Below the pieces are notes generated by a model that was not told where the DNA came from, did not search any database, and was given only the letters and a program-made list of their open reading frames with translations. Shown in pieces: positions 53,647 through 62,890 of a stretch of DNA of 64,000 bases (positions are counted from its first letter, which is position 1; each line of letters begins with the position of its first letter). Position numbers and translations under genes: made by a program. The stretch lies in assembly GCF_003194085.1 (NCBI RefSeq), contig NZ_CP023994.1, positions 1,550,001-1,614,000 on the forward strand, read 5' to 3'. The DNA is from Aurantimicrobium photophilum (lineage in GTDB: Bacteria > Actinomycetota > Actinomycetes > Actinomycetales > Microbacteriaceae).

Positions 53647-54098
53647 CAGTTCAAGGTGAGTGGGCTGAGTTCCTGACCCACGGTGTATTGCTCGCCCATG
53701 ACGCCGCGTCCCCCTGCCGTGAGTGCTGTGGTGAGCATGAGCGGGTGAGAACCCGGAACCACATTCACGTTCACAAAAGGAACGTGGGCCTCAGGAGAGA
53801 GAATTCCACCTTGTGCAATGGAGAGAACTCCATGGCCTGAGGTCAGCTCAATGCGTGGATCCTTGATGGTGATATTCATCATGCCCCAGTGGCCGGTGAA
53901 GTGGGCAGTTCCGAGGAACTGCAGAACACCAGTGTGGGTTTCTGGGTTGAAGTCTGAGGCAACCTCGTTGAGAACGAAGGTGAACCCTGACTCTGTTCGA
54001 GTTGCTGGTTCCAGTGCTTCAACAACACCGTCTTCTAAACGAGAGATGTAGGCAATGAGGCTGTCTTTGACGGACCAGTGCAGTTCTAAACCGCTCAT
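53646..54098 (-). CDS. Single HtaA-domain protein without export signal
   Basis: 150 residues spanning one HtaA domain: LHWSVKDSLIAYIS, GVLQFLGTAHFTGHWGMMNITIKDPRIEL and a C-terminal LTAGGRG segment. HtaA domains of corynebacteria bind heme at the cell surface and are secreted or membrane anchored. Here no signal peptide or helix is present, so the protein appears cytoplasmic. It follows the chorismate mutase gene by 3 bases. Family call from pattern recognition. Confidence 0.7.
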   Translation of the reverse strand: MSGLELHWSVKDSLIAYISRLEDGVVEALEPATRTESGFTFVLNEVASDFNPETHTGVLQFLGTAHFTGHWGMMNITIKDPRIELTSGHGVLSIAQGGILSPEAHVPFVNVNVVPGSHPLMLTTALTAGGRGVMGEQYTVGQELSPLTLN

Positions 54099-54101
54099 TA
54101 C

Positions 54102-54404
54102 TTAGCCTCGAGCTTGTTCGTGGTGGTGAATAACTTCTTCCACGACGAAGTGGAACCACTTCTCAGCGAAGGTGGGGTCAAGGTTTGCTTCTTCTGCAAG
54201 GGCACGCAGGCGTGCAACCTGGCGAGCTTCACGTGCTGGGTCGGAAGGGGGAAGATCGTTGGTGGCTTTGAGCTTGCCCACCTTCTGGGTGAACTTGAAT
54301 CGCTCTGCGAGCATGTGAATGAGGGCTGCATCGATGTTGTCGATGCTCTCGCGAATTCCTGCGAGTTCTTCTGCAACCTCAGGGGTCATCTCGTTCTGCG
54401 CCAT
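54102..54404 (-). CDS. Chorismate mutase (AroQ class)
   Basis: 100 residues, all-helical AroQ fold: IRESIDNIDAALIHMLAERFKFTQKVGKLKATNDLPPSDPAREARQ carries the expected catalytic Arg and Lys. Turns chorismate into prephenate for Phe and Tyr synthesis. The -10 box TAACCT is 6 bases before ATG 54404. Transcribed ahead of the HtaA-domain gene. Confidence 0.92.
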   Translation of the reverse strand: MAQNEMTPEVAEELAGIRESIDNIDAALIHMLAERFKFTQKVGKLKATNDLPPSDPAREARQVARLRALAEEANLDPTFAEKWFHFVVEEVIHHHEQARG

Positions 54405-54410
54405 GCTTTC

Positions 54411-54416
54411 AGGTTA
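54411..54416 (-). promoter_or_regulatory. -10 box TAACCT, leaderless chorismate mutase promoter
   Basis: Minus-strand TAACCT, then GAAAGC, then the ATG at 54404. Confidence 0.5.
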
Positions 54417-54428
54417 GCGCAGGAGTGT

Positions 54429-55343
54429 TTAGTTCTTAACTTGCCTACGCATAATCAAGACACCAGCAATAACGATGGCACCACCCACAGGTTCATACCA
54501 ATGCAGGGTTTCACCCAGGAAGACCACGCCCAACATGATGCCGACGATGGGCATGACATAGGTCACCGAAGAAGCACGGGTGGGACCCCATGACTCAAGA
54601 ACGTCGTTAAACCAGAGATAGGCCAGGCCTGTTCCACCGAATCCGATAATGGCGATGGCAATGATGGTGGTCCAGTCAATGGTGAGTGGACCAGTTGCTA
54701 GGAAGGGTGTCAACAGCAGGATAAACACTGTCGCTGCACCCACTTCAATGATCGAAATCGCCTTAGCCGAGACACCTCGGGGGAACACGTACTTCTTCAA
54801 ATAGGTTCCTGAGAATCCATACATCACCGCTGCGCTGAGGGCAGCGATCTGACCCCAGAAGCTGCCACCCAGGTCGGTAATAGTCCAGGGGGCGATGACG
54901 ACGACAAGACCAGCAAGACCGACAAGAACACCGGCTGCTTGATTGCGGTTGAAGTTCTCCACGCGCAACACATAGACCGCAATGATGGCCGTCATGATGG
55001 GAGTCAGACCGTTATAGATTGTTGCAACGGCGGAGGTGATGAACTGCTCAGCCCAGGGGAAGAAGATAAAAGGGATGCCAATACCGAAGACACCGGCCAC
55101 AGCGATGTGGCCCCAGGTGACGAGGTCACGAGGTAGCTTTTCTCGACTTATCAACCAGAACACGAGCATGAAGATGCCACCCGCAACCACACGAGACCAA
55201 GCAACTTGACCCCACGACAGGGTAGTCATGGCGATCTTGATGAAGAAGAAGCTGGATCCCCATAACAAGGCAAGGAAGATGAACTTCAGCGCAATAAGGA
55301 GGGGTGAACCGCCCGCTTTGGCAGCTGCTGAAGTCGTAGTCAT
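54429..55343 (-). CDS. EamA-family (DMT) exporter
   Basis: 304 residues, ten helices, with LLWGSSFFFIKIA in helix 1 and FLGETLHWYEPVGGAIVIAGV near the end, the EamA pattern. Probably exports a small metabolite; none identified. Second of three EamA genes in the window. Start ATG 55343. Confidence 0.85.
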   Translation of the reverse strand: MTTTSAAAKAGGSPLLIALKFIFLALLWGSSFFFIKIAMTTLSWGQVAWSRVVAGGIFMLVFWLISREKLPRDLVTWGHIAVAGVFGIGIPFIFFPWAEQFITSAVATIYNGLTPIMTAIIAVYVLRVENFNRNQAAGVLVGLAGLVVVIAPWTITDLGGSFWGQIAALSAAVMYGFSGTYLKKYVFPRGVSAKAISIIEVGAATVFILLLTPFLATGPLTIDWTTIIAIAIIGFGGTGLAYLWFNDVLESWGPTRASSVTYVMPIVGIMLGVVFLGETLHWYEPVGGAIVIAGVLIMRRQVKN

Positions 55344-55425
55344 AACAAGCTTCAGCCTAGCCCTGAACGAACTCGTTCGGGCAAGAACAATGTGGTTCTG
55401 ACCGAGCGGTCAGACGGGAACTTAT

Positions 55426-56712
55426 TTAGCCAACGAGGTCGTGCTGCACAATGATGGCATCGCGAGCAGGACCCACACCAATGGCGGAGAAGCGTGCGCC
55501 ACTCATTGCCTCGAGTGCGGTGACGTAGTCCTGAGCGTTCTTGGGAAGATCGCTGAAGGTGCGTGCACCAGTAATGTCTTCGGTCCAACCGGGGAAGTAT
55601 TCCAGGATGGGCTTGGCGTGGTGGAAGTCACTCTGGTTCACCGGAACCTCATCGTGACGAACACCATCAACGTCATAGGCAACACAGACAGGAATCTGCT
55701 CGAGGCCAGTGAGAACGTCGAGCTTGGTAATCACGAAGTCAGTCACACCGTTGATACGTGCGGTGTAGCGAGCAATGGGTGCGTCATACCAACCACAGCG
55801 ACGGGGACGTCCGGTAGTCGTACCGAATTCAAAACCCTTAGCGCGGAGGTATTCACCGTCTTCATCGAAGAGCTCGGTGGGGAACGGACCAGCACCCACG
55901 CGGGTTGTGTACGCCTTGATGACCGCGATCACGCGTTCAATCTTGTTGGGACCAATACCCGAACCGGTCGAGGCGCCGCCAGCAGTGGCGTTCGACGAGG
56001 TAACGAAGGGGTAGGTTCCGTGGTCGATGTCGAGCATGGTTGCCTGACCGCCTTCGAACAGCACGACCTTGTCCGCTTCGAGAGCCTGGTTCAGTTCGAG
56101 TGCAGTGTCCGCGACCATCGGTGCCAGACGCTCACGGTAGGAGAGAAGTTCTTCAATAACTGCGTCAGCCGAGATGGCACGACGGTTATAAATCTTGGCC
56201 AGCAAGTGGTTCTTAATCTCGAGGGCAGCTTCAACCTTCTGGCGCAAGATGCCTTCGTCAAAGATGTCCTGGATGCGGATACCCACACGGTTGATCTTGT
56301 CTGCATAGGTGGGACCAATGCCGCGACCGGTGGTGCCGATCTGGCGCTTACCCAAGAAGCGCTCAGTGACCTTGTCCAAGGTGCGGTGGTAGTCGGTGAT
56401 GACGTGCGCGTTCGCGCTCACGCGCAGCTTCGACGTGTCAATGCCGCGAGAGTTCAGAGCATCAAGCTCAGCAAAGAGAACAGAGATGTCGATAACCACA
56501 CCGTTAGAGATGACGGGGGTAACACCGGGGGTCAAAATACCCGAAGGGAGCAAGTGGAGGGCGTACTTCTCGTCGCCAATAACGACAGTGTGACCGGCGT
56601 TGTTACCGCCATTGAACTTCACAACGTAGTCGATACGTTCAGCAAGAAGGTCGGTAGCCTTACCCTTACCTTCGTCGCCCCACTGGGCACCAATCAGAAC
56701 GATTGCTGGCAT
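55426..56712 (-). CDS. purA: Adenylosuccinate synthase
   Basis: 428 residues: P-loop-like [14 protein letters not shown] (8-21), [19 protein letters not shown] and [10 protein letters not shown]. Uses GTP and aspartate to convert IMP toward AMP. GAGGGG ribosome site upstream of ATG 56712. A 462-codon open frame runs opposite to it and is a composition shadow. Confidence 0.97.
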   Translation of the reverse strand: MPAIVLIGAQWGDEGKGKATDLLAERIDYVVKFNGGNNAGHTVVIGDEKYALHLLPSGILTPGVTPVISNGVVIDISVLFAELDALNSRGIDTSKLRVSANAHVITDYHRTLDKVTERFLGKRQIGTTGRGIGPTYADKINRVGIRIQDIFDEGILRQKVEAALEIKNHLLAKIYNRRAISADAVIEELLSYRERLAPMVADTALELNQALEADKVVLFEGGQATMLDIDHGTYPFVTSSNATAGGASTGSGIGPNKIERVIAVIKAYTTRVGAGPFPTELFDEDGEYLRAKGFEFGTTTGRPRRCGWYDAPIARYTARINGVTDFVITKLDVLTGLEQIPVCVAYDVDGVRHDEVPVNQSDFHHAKPILEYFPGWTEDITGARTFSDLPKNAQDYVTALEAMSGARFSAIGVGPARDAIIVQHDLVG

Positions 56713-56812
56713 GACGATATCCCCTCGTCGTTAGTACGGCCTGTGCAACTGCGACCTGCCAGTAATTCATTCTACCGGCTAGAGAACGCCTATTTCTTGC
56801 GGTTACTTCAGG

Positions 56813-57433
56813 CTAAGTGGTGGCCATAAGTACGACGTCGATCGCCTTGCGTTCTTCCCCACCCGAGACAAAGAATCGATCGCGCAGAGTCAAAGTCTGA
56901 ACATTTAATCCCAGAGAATCACACGCAGTGCGGAGCTCATCCTGCGTGGGGTTCAACTCAGGACTGGGCGGTCCGCCAAAGCCGTGTTCAAGGTTTTCGC
57001 GTGCATGCCACACCCCAAAAAGTGTGCCGCCTGCGCGCAGACTCTGCGCTGCCGTGGCGATTGCAGCAGCGAGGTCTGCTGCAGGGATTTGGAGATAAGC
57101 CATCACGGCCAGATCAACAGGTTTGGTCACGCAGGATTCGGGGTTGGTCGCATCCACTGCGGTGCCGGTACAAAGGTCGCTAAGACCTTCATGTTCGGCG
57201 CGCTGGAGAAACTTCTCCACGGCCACGGCAGAGAAGTCCGAGTTCTCCACGTTCCAGCCACGGCTGGCAAACCACAGCGCATTGCGGCCTTCGCCGCCAC
57301 CCAAGTCGAGCATCTTGCCGACAGGTAGATCGGAGAGATACTCGACGACGAACTCGTTGGGTTCTTGCGACCACACCAACTCGGCCTCGGCATAGCGCTG
57401 GTCCCACGCTTCGGGAGAGTTCCGAGTAGTCAT
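56813..57433 (-). CDS. Class I SAM-dependent methyltransferase
   Basis: 206 residues. SAM-binding LDLGGGEGRNALWFASRGWNV (about 42-62), acidic end in NSDFS, then AVMAYLQIPAADL and RAGGTLFGVWHA. Resembles TehB-like small-molecule methyltransferases. Substrate unknown. Third gene of the pyrE-SpoU unit, 10 bases after the SpoU gene. Confidence 0.85.
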   Translation of the reverse strand: MTTRNSPEAWDQRYAEAELVWSQEPNEFVVEYLSDLPVGKMLDLGGGEGRNALWFASRGWNVENSDFSAVAVEKFLQRAEHEGLSDLCTGTAVDATNPESCVTKPVDLAVMAYLQIPAADLAAAIATAAQSLRAGGTLFGVWHARENLEHGFGGPPSPELNPTQDELRTACDSLGLNVQTLTLRDRFFVSGGEERKAIDVVLMATT

Positions 57434-57443
57434 CAGTTCTTTC

Positions 57444-58079
57444 TTAGAACGTTACGTGTTGCATGACCCAGGAGTGCATGGTCACTGCCGCGGCGGCACT
57501 GGCGTTAATGGAGCGAGTGGAACCAAACTGCGTGATCTCGATCACGGCTTCGGCAGCCTCGATGGCCTCAGGAGAAAGACCCGGGCCTTCTTGACCGAAT
57601 AAGAACAAGCAGCGCTCGGGGAGTGCAAAGGTTTCGATCTTGACACAGCCAGGAACATTGTCGATGGCGAGAATGGGCATGTTCTCTGCCTTGGCCCACT
57701 CGACCAGATCTGCCACGGTGTCGTGGTGAACCACGTGCTGGTAACGGTCGGTGACCATGGCGCCACGCTTGTTCCAGCGACGGCGACCCACGATGTGGAC
57801 GGTGTCGGCACCAAAGGCATTGGCTGAGCGCACGATCGAACCAATGTTCATATCGTGCTGCCAGTTCTCAATGGCGACATGGAACGGATGACGCTTCTCG
57901 TCCAGGTCCGCCACGATGGCTTCCATGGTCCAGTAGCGGTAACGGTCAATGACGTTACGAGTGTCTCCCTTTTCTAGGAGCTCACGATCAAACCAGGGGT
58001 CTTCCGGGAGTTCACCAATCCACGGACCAACACCGGAGGTGCTGAGCTCATGTGTGGGTGACTCGGGAAGGTCAGTCAC
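57444..58079 (-). CDS. SpoU/TrmH-family RNA methyltransferase
   Basis: 211 residues with the SPOUT knot: NIGSIVRSANAFGADTVHIVG (motif 1), LFGQEGPGLSPEAIEAAE (motif 2) and STRSINASAAAAVTMHSWVMQ (motif 3). 2'-O-ribose methylation of tRNA or rRNA is expected. Starts 2 bases after the pyrE stop, hence the same operon. Confidence 0.93.
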   Translation of the reverse strand: MTDLPESPTHELSTSGVGPWIGELPEDPWFDRELLEKGDTRNVIDRYRYWTMEAIVADLDEKRHPFHVAIENWQHDMNIGSIVRSANAFGADTVHIVGRRRWNKRGAMVTDRYQHVVHHDTVADLVEWAKAENMPILAIDNVPGCVKIETFALPERCLFLFGQEGPGLSPEAIEAAEAVIEITQFGSTRSINASAAAAVTMHSWVMQHVTF

Positions 58080-58081
58080 GA

Positions 58082-58636
58082 CTACTGAGGCTCGAGGCCG
58101 AGGTCTTCCAGACCAATAGCATAGAAGTAGGGGTAGCCAGCAGTCTCGATACGCTGACGTGCATCGGTGGCGCGGTCCACAACCACAGCAACACCAGCGA
58201 TCTCAGCACCGACCTTCTCGAGAGCCTCAATGGCCTTGAGTGGTGAGCCACCCGTGGTGGAGGTGTCTTCAAGAACAACAACGCGCTTACCCACGAGGTC
58301 TGGTCCTTCAACCTGACGGCCACGACCGTGGTCTTTAGGCTCTTTGCGCACAACAAAAGCGTCATAGGTGAGGCCCTTGGCAGCACCCTGGTGCAGTACT
58401 GCGGTAGCGATGGGGTCTGCACCCATGGTGAGGCCACCAACGGCATCCACATCAGGAATCTGTGCCAGCACGTCCAGCATGACCTGCCCAATGAGGGGAG
58501 CAACGCGATGATCGAGAGAAATCTTGCGCATGTCCACGTAATACGTGGCCTTCTTGCCGCTGGTGAGCGTGAAGTCACCGTGGAAGACGGCTTCTTCTTT
58601 AATGAAGTTGATCAGCTGTTCGCGTGCAGAAGTCAT
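58082..58636 (-). CDS. pyrE: Orotate phosphoribosyltransferase
   Basis: 184 residues: TSGKKATYYVDMRKISLD, FVVRKEPKDHGRGRQVEG and the PRPP-binding VVVLEDTSTTGGSPLKA. Makes orotidine 5'-phosphate in pyrimidine synthesis. TAAACT ends 6 bases before ATG 58636 (leaderless). First gene of the unit with SpoU and SAM methyltransferases. Confidence 0.95.
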   Translation of the reverse strand: MTSAREQLINFIKEEAVFHGDFTLTSGKKATYYVDMRKISLDHRVAPLIGQVMLDVLAQIPDVDAVGGLTMGADPIATAVLHQGAAKGLTYDAFVVRKEPKDHGRGRQVEGPDLVGKRVVVLEDTSTTGGSPLKAIEALEKVGAEIAGVAVVVDRATDARQRIETAGYPYFYAIGLEDLGLEPQ

Positions 58637-58642
58637 GGGTTC

Positions 58643-58648
58643 AGTTTA
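58643..58648 (-). promoter_or_regulatory. -10 box TAAACT, leaderless pyrE promoter
   Basis: Minus-strand TAAACT, then GAACCC, then the ATG at 58636. Confidence 0.5.
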
Positions 58649-58672
58649 TCTTCCCCAGACAGGGCCCACTTC

Positions 58673-59593
58673 CTAGTGAGCGAGGGGCTCGAGTGGAACG
58701 ATGTCGTCATCGTCGGAACCAGGAGTTCCGGCGATGTGTTCTTTGCGGCCTCTGGTCGGCATTTCCACAATCACCATGGCGGCGACCATGAATGCGCCGC
58801 CGATGATGGTCTTCAGTGCCAGAACTTCCTGGCCTACAGCAACAGAAACAACTGCGGTGAAGACGACCTCGAGAGTCAAGATGATGGCCACGCGGGAGGG
58901 TTCCATCTGGGCCTGAGCCCAGGTCTGCACAAAGAAGCCAATAACGGTGGCAAAAATCGCCGTGAAGAGAACTGCCATCCAAACGTCGACGGTGGGAGGT
59001 GGCTGATAGCCATCAGGAAGGGCACCGATCCAGCAGACCACCGCAACGAAAACGAGTTGCACGAAGGTCAGTGCGTAGGAATCAAGACCTGAGCTAAAGC
59101 GTCCCAAGCCCACGATGTGCAAGGCATAGAGGACAGCACAGACGATGCCCCAAATCTGGCCGACCTCAATAGAGACGCCGGTGATGGAGATGAGCCCCAA
59201 ACCGATCAATGCCAACACGGCACCAATAGCGACCTTCACTCCCACCTTGCGGCGGAAGATGAGCCAGCCCAACACAGGGGTGAGCACCACATAAGTTCCG
59301 GTGAGGAAGCCGGTGATGGCGGCGGTGGTCATTTCCAATGCAATGGTCTGCGTGACATAGGCCAGGCCCAGCACAACACCCAAAACCGCGCCAATAGCAA
59401 GCATCTTGCCCTTGATTGCAAGAACTACCTTGGGCTTGATCACGAGCATGATTGCAGCAGCAATCGTGAAGCGGATAGCAAGGAAGTCAAAGAAGGGCTG
59501 CTGCTCAATTGCCGGCTTCATGACGACAAAGGCAACGCCCCACATTGCGGCCACTGAAACCAGTGACCACAATGCGAGGCGGGATGTCTTCAT
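58673..59593 (-). CDS. EamA-family (DMT) exporter
   Basis: 306 residues, ten helices; SVAAMWGVAFVVMKPAIEQQ in helix 1 and VFTAVVSVAVGQEVLALKTIIGGAFMVAAM in the last pair are EamA hallmarks, closest to the YedA/RhaT-like group. Cytoplasmic acidic tail (GSDDDDIVPLEP). TAGGCT lies 6 bases before ATG 59593; the intervening GGAGGG is too close to act as a normal ribosome site. Confidence 0.85.
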   Translation of the reverse strand: MKTSRLALWSLVSVAAMWGVAFVVMKPAIEQQPFFDFLAIRFTIAAAIMLVIKPKVVLAIKGKMLAIGAVLGVVLGLAYVTQTIALEMTTAAITGFLTGTYVVLTPVLGWLIFRRKVGVKVAIGAVLALIGLGLISITGVSIEVGQIWGIVCAVLYALHIVGLGRFSSGLDSYALTFVQLVFVAVVCWIGALPDGYQPPPTVDVWMAVLFTAIFATVIGFFVQTWAQAQMEPSRVAIILTLEVVFTAVVSVAVGQEVLALKTIIGGAFMVAAMVIVEMPTRGRKEHIAGTPGSDDDDIVPLEPLAH

Positions 59594-59599
59594 CCCTCC

Positions 59600-59605
59600 A
59601 GCCTA
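59600..59605 (-). promoter_or_regulatory. -10 box TAGGCT, leaderless EamA promoter
   Basis: Minus-strand TAGGCT, then GGAGGG, then the ATG at 59593. Confidence 0.45.
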
Positions 59606-59606
59606 G

Positions 59607-62600
59607 CTAGGCAGAAGGAGTGCGGCGACGGATAGGAGTGTCATCGTCACCATCGTCTTCCACGACGAGGGTGTCAAAGACAGGCTCCTTGGAGACCGGT
59701 GCGGAAGCAGTGACGCCAGCCTTAGCCGCCTTCTTCTCAGCACGCTTAGCCTTGCGCTTCTCACGACCACCCTCAACCAGGTTGTAAATGGTGGGAAGAA
59801 CGATGAGGGTCAGCGCGGTCGAGGAAATCAGACCACCAATCACCACAATGGCCAGAGGCTGCGAGATGAATCCGCCGGAGCCGGTAATACCGACAGCCAT
59901 CGGGATCAGCGCGAAGATGGTTGCCAATGCCGTCATCAGAATCGGACGCAGACGGCGGATGGCACCTTCACGAAGTGCCTCTGCCACAGCCAGTCCCTTG
60001 TTGCGGTACTGGTTGACCAGGTCGATGAGAACGATGGCATTCGTCACGACGATACCGACCAGCATCAGCAGACCGATGAAGGAAGGAACACCGAGTGGAA
60101 CACCTGTGATGACCTGGAGACCAATCGCTCCGGTGGCGGCGAAGGGAACCGAGATCAGCAGCAACAGTGGCTGCAGTAGCGAACCAAAAGTGGCAACCAT
60201 GATGATGTAGACAACGAGGATGGCAACCAGCAGAGCAATACCGAGCGAGCTAAACGCAGTTGCCTGGTCGGCACTCACGCCACCAATCTTGGCGGAAGCA
60301 CCCGAAGGCAGATCTACATCCTTGAGGGCCTTGGTTACTTCAGCGGTTGCCGTTCCCAAGTCTTCACTGTTCGGAGTGACGGTCACCGTTGCACTGCGCT
60401 GTCCCTTGACGGTGGTCACGGTGGCAGGGCCATCCTTCACTGTGACGGTTGCCAGAGTGTCCAGAGGAACGAGACCCTTGGCCGTGGGAACGGTGAGAGC
60501 AGCAAGCTCTGCTTCTGTGGTCGGGGGATCATTCGAGGCGATGTAAATATCGAGAGTAGTTCCCTCGATGACTACTGTGCCGATAGTGGTGGGGCGCATG
60601 GCCTGGGCAACGTATCCGGCGAGCGCGACCTCGGAGAAGCCAGCAGCTGCAGCGTCATCACGGTTGACCGTGACAGCGATGTAGGGGCGGGCCTCAGTGA
60701 GGTTTGAGGTGACCTGCTTGACGGCAGGAAGAGCACGCATGGCCTTATCGACGGCGGCAGATGCCTTGTCGAGAGCTGCCTGGTTAGGTGCAGTGATATC
60801 GATGGCGATGTCACTTGAAGCACCGAAGCCACTCTGGGCACCCACGGTGATGGTGTCCTTGTCAGCTACCTTCTCGACGGCTGCGCGAGCAGCGTCCTGG
60901 ATCTTTTGCTGGTCACCGCCATCCTTGGTAGTGACAGAGAAGGTGATGGCGGTGTCGCCGCCACCGACGAAGGCGTCACGCAGTGCGTTACCGGAAGAAC
61001 CGATGGAGACCTGGACGATCTCCACGCCAGGAGTGTCCAGCAGGGCACCTTCAATGTCAGTGGCCATGACGTCCTGGGCTTCCAGGCTGGTGCCGGGCTT
61101 GATGGCTTCCGTCACGGTGAAGGTGTTCTGACCAGATGAGCCCAAGAAGTTGGTCTTCATCAGAGGCAGAATTGCGCCGGTTCCCACGAGGACCAGAACA
61201 GCCAAAATAATCGTGGTGACCGAGTGCTTGAGGGTCCAGTTGATGACGGGGAGGTAGCCCTTCTGAAGGAAGCCGGGCTTCTCTTCTCCAGCGAGTTCTG
61301 CAGCCTTTGCCTTTTCAGCACGCTTACCGGTTTCAGAAGGTGCGCGAAGGAACCAATACGCCAGCACAGGAACGATGGTGAGCGACACCAGCAATGATGC
61401 AACTAGGGCGATGGTCACGGTCAGTGCGAAGGGGCGGAACAACTCTCCGGTGATATCGCCGACGAATGCCAAGGGCAAGAACACGGCAACAGTGGTGGCT
61501 GTTGAAGCGGTAATGGCGCCGGCAACTTCGCGAACCGCATCGACGATGACCTTCGCGCGGTCAACACCAGGCACCAGTCGACGCTTGATGTTCTCGATAA
61601 CCACGATGGAGTCATCGACCACACGACCAATCGCGATGGTCAGAGCACCTAGGGTCAGGATGTTCAAGGTGTAGTTCGCTGCTTGCAGACCAATGAAGGT
61701 AATGAGCACCGAGGTGGGGATGGAGATAGCGGTCACCAGGGTGGATCTGATCGACACGAGGAAGATCAGGATGATGATGACGGCAAAGAGCAGACCCAGC
61801 AGACCTTCGGTGGTCAGCGATTCAATTGACTTCTCAATATAGGGAGCCTGGTCAAAGACAGTAGTGAAGACGGCGTTGTTGCCCAGGCTGGTTTCCAAGG
61901 TGGGAAGAACCTTGTTGACTGCCTTCGACACATCAACCGTGTTTGCCGCGGGGAGCTTGGTCACCGCAATGGTGAGGGCAGGCTTTCCGTTCACGCGAGA
62001 AAGCGTGGTGGTGGGTGCGTCTGTGAGAGCAACTGTCGAGACAGATCCGATGGTGACCACACCAGGACCGTTAGCGCCGGTAATGGGAAGTGCTGCAATG
62101 GCGTCAACCGAGTTGATGCGTTCACCGATCTGAACAGAGAGCGTCTGATCGTTCTCGGTGATTTCACCAGCAGGAATCAGGAGGCCGTTGGCATCCAAGG
62201 TGTCCTTGATGGACGCGGTGGTCAGGCCCTGGGCACGAAGTTCTGCCTGGTTGGGCTCGATGGTGACACGCTTTTCGGGAGCACCCAGCAAGATCGCGTC
62301 GCGGACGCCTTCGACGTCCTTAATTTCGGCCAGAGTCGACGAGCGAAGAATGTCAGCAAGTTCAAGGGTGTTGAGATCGCTGGAGACCGCAATCTGCATG
62401 ACGGGGAAGTCGCTGAAAGATCCGGAAATGACCTGAGGGTCAACATCAGAGGGGAGTTGAGACTTGATGCGGTTGATGGCCTGATTGATCTTCTGCTCAG
62501 AGATGATCAGGTCGGTGCCATAGGTAAAGGACACCGAGATAAGGCTCAAGTTGGTGCTCGAGGTCGCGGTGGTGTTTTCGATACCCGGAACACCCTGAAT

Positions 62601-62813
62601 AGCGGTCTCGATAGGGCCAGAGACGTCCTGGTTAACTACTTCTGGCGCAGCGCCGGGGTAGACAGTGAGCACAGCCAGCTGAGGGAACTGCACACTGGGT
62701 GCCAATTCCTGCTTGAGGTTCGTCAGTGCAAGCCCTCCGAAGATGGCTACAACGATGGTCACCAGCGCAATGAGGGCGCGGTTTTTCATACTGGCTTTAG
62801 CTAAGAAATACAC
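59607..62813 (-). CDS. RND-family efflux transporter (HAE1/SwrC-like)
   Basis: 1068 residues with the duplicated RND plan: helix 1 (about 11-30), a large extracytoplasmic loop with LKQELAPSVQFPQLAVLTVYPGAAPEVV, a helix block (340-500) containing the proton-relay segment GRVVDDSIVVIENIKRR, a second loop (560-860) and a second block with GIVVTNAIVLIDLVNQ and EGAIRRLRPILMTALATI. The C-terminus is a Lys/Ala-rich cytoplasmic tail. Proton-driven export of drugs or lipophilic compounds, as SwrC does in Bacillus; no adaptor protein gene is adjacent. Confidence 0.92.
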   Translation of the reverse strand: MYFLAKASMKNRALIALVTIVVAIFGGLALTNLKQELAPSVQFPQLAVLTVYPGAAPEVVNQDVSGPIETAIQGVPGIENTTATSSTNLSLISVSFTYGTDLIISEQKINQAINRIKSQLPSDVDPQVISGSFSDFPVMQIAVSSDLNTLELADILRSSTLAEIKDVEGVRDAILLGAPEKRVTIEPNQAELRAQGLTTASIKDTLDANGLLIPAGEITENDQTLSVQIGERINSVDAIAALPITGANGPGVVTIGSVSTVALTDAPTTTLSRVNGKPALTIAVTKLPAANTVDVSKAVNKVLPTLETSLGNNAVFTTVFDQAPYIEKSIESLTTEGLLGLLFAVIIILIFLVSIRSTLVTAISIPTSVLITFIGLQAANYTLNILTLGALTIAIGRVVDDSIVVIENIKRRLVPGVDRAKVIVDAVREVAGAITASTATTVAVFLPLAFVGDITGELFRPFALTVTIALVASLLVSLTIVPVLAYWFLRAPSETGKRAEKAKAAELAGEEKPGFLQKGYLPVINWTLKHSVTTIILAVLVLVGTGAILPLMKTNFLGSSGQNTFTVTEAIKPGTSLEAQDVMATDIEGALLDTPGVEIVQVSIGSSGNALRDAFVGGGDTAITFSVTTKDGGDQQKIQDAARAAVEKVADKDTITVGAQSGFGASSDIAIDITAPNQAALDKASAAVDKAMRALPAVKQVTSNLTEARPYIAVTVNRDDAAAAGFSEVALAGYVAQAMRPTTIGTVVIEGTTLDIYIASNDPPTTEAELAALTVPTAKGLVPLDTLATVTVKDGPATVTTVKGQRSATVTVTPNSEDLGTATAEVTKALKDVDLPSGASAKIGGVSADQATAFSSLGIALLVAILVVYIIMVATFGSLLQPLLLLISVPFAATGAIGLQVITGVPLGVPSFIGLLMLVGIVVTNAIVLIDLVNQYRNKGLAVAEALREGAIRRLRPILMTALATIFALIPMAVGITGSGGFISQPLAIVVIGGLISSTALTLIVLPTIYNLVEGGREKRKAKRAEKKAAKAGVTASAPVSKEPVFDTLVVEDDGDDDTPIRRRTPSA

Positions 62814-62890
62814 ATTCCACAGTCTGGCAGTTCTTTATAACGAATAAATGTGAGTTCTCTACCGGGTGAATCGGCGTAAAGTAGCTCTTC

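Noticed and set aside
55441-56829. 462-codon open frame opposite purA
   Set aside because: It mirrors a strongly supported purA gene, has no recognisable domain, and arises from codon bias; no promoter or ribosome site supports it.
59607-62813. Horizontal acquisition of the RND exporter
   Set aside because: Composition and spacing look like the neighbours, and HAE1-type exporters occur in monoderm bacteria; no mobile-element trace is present.
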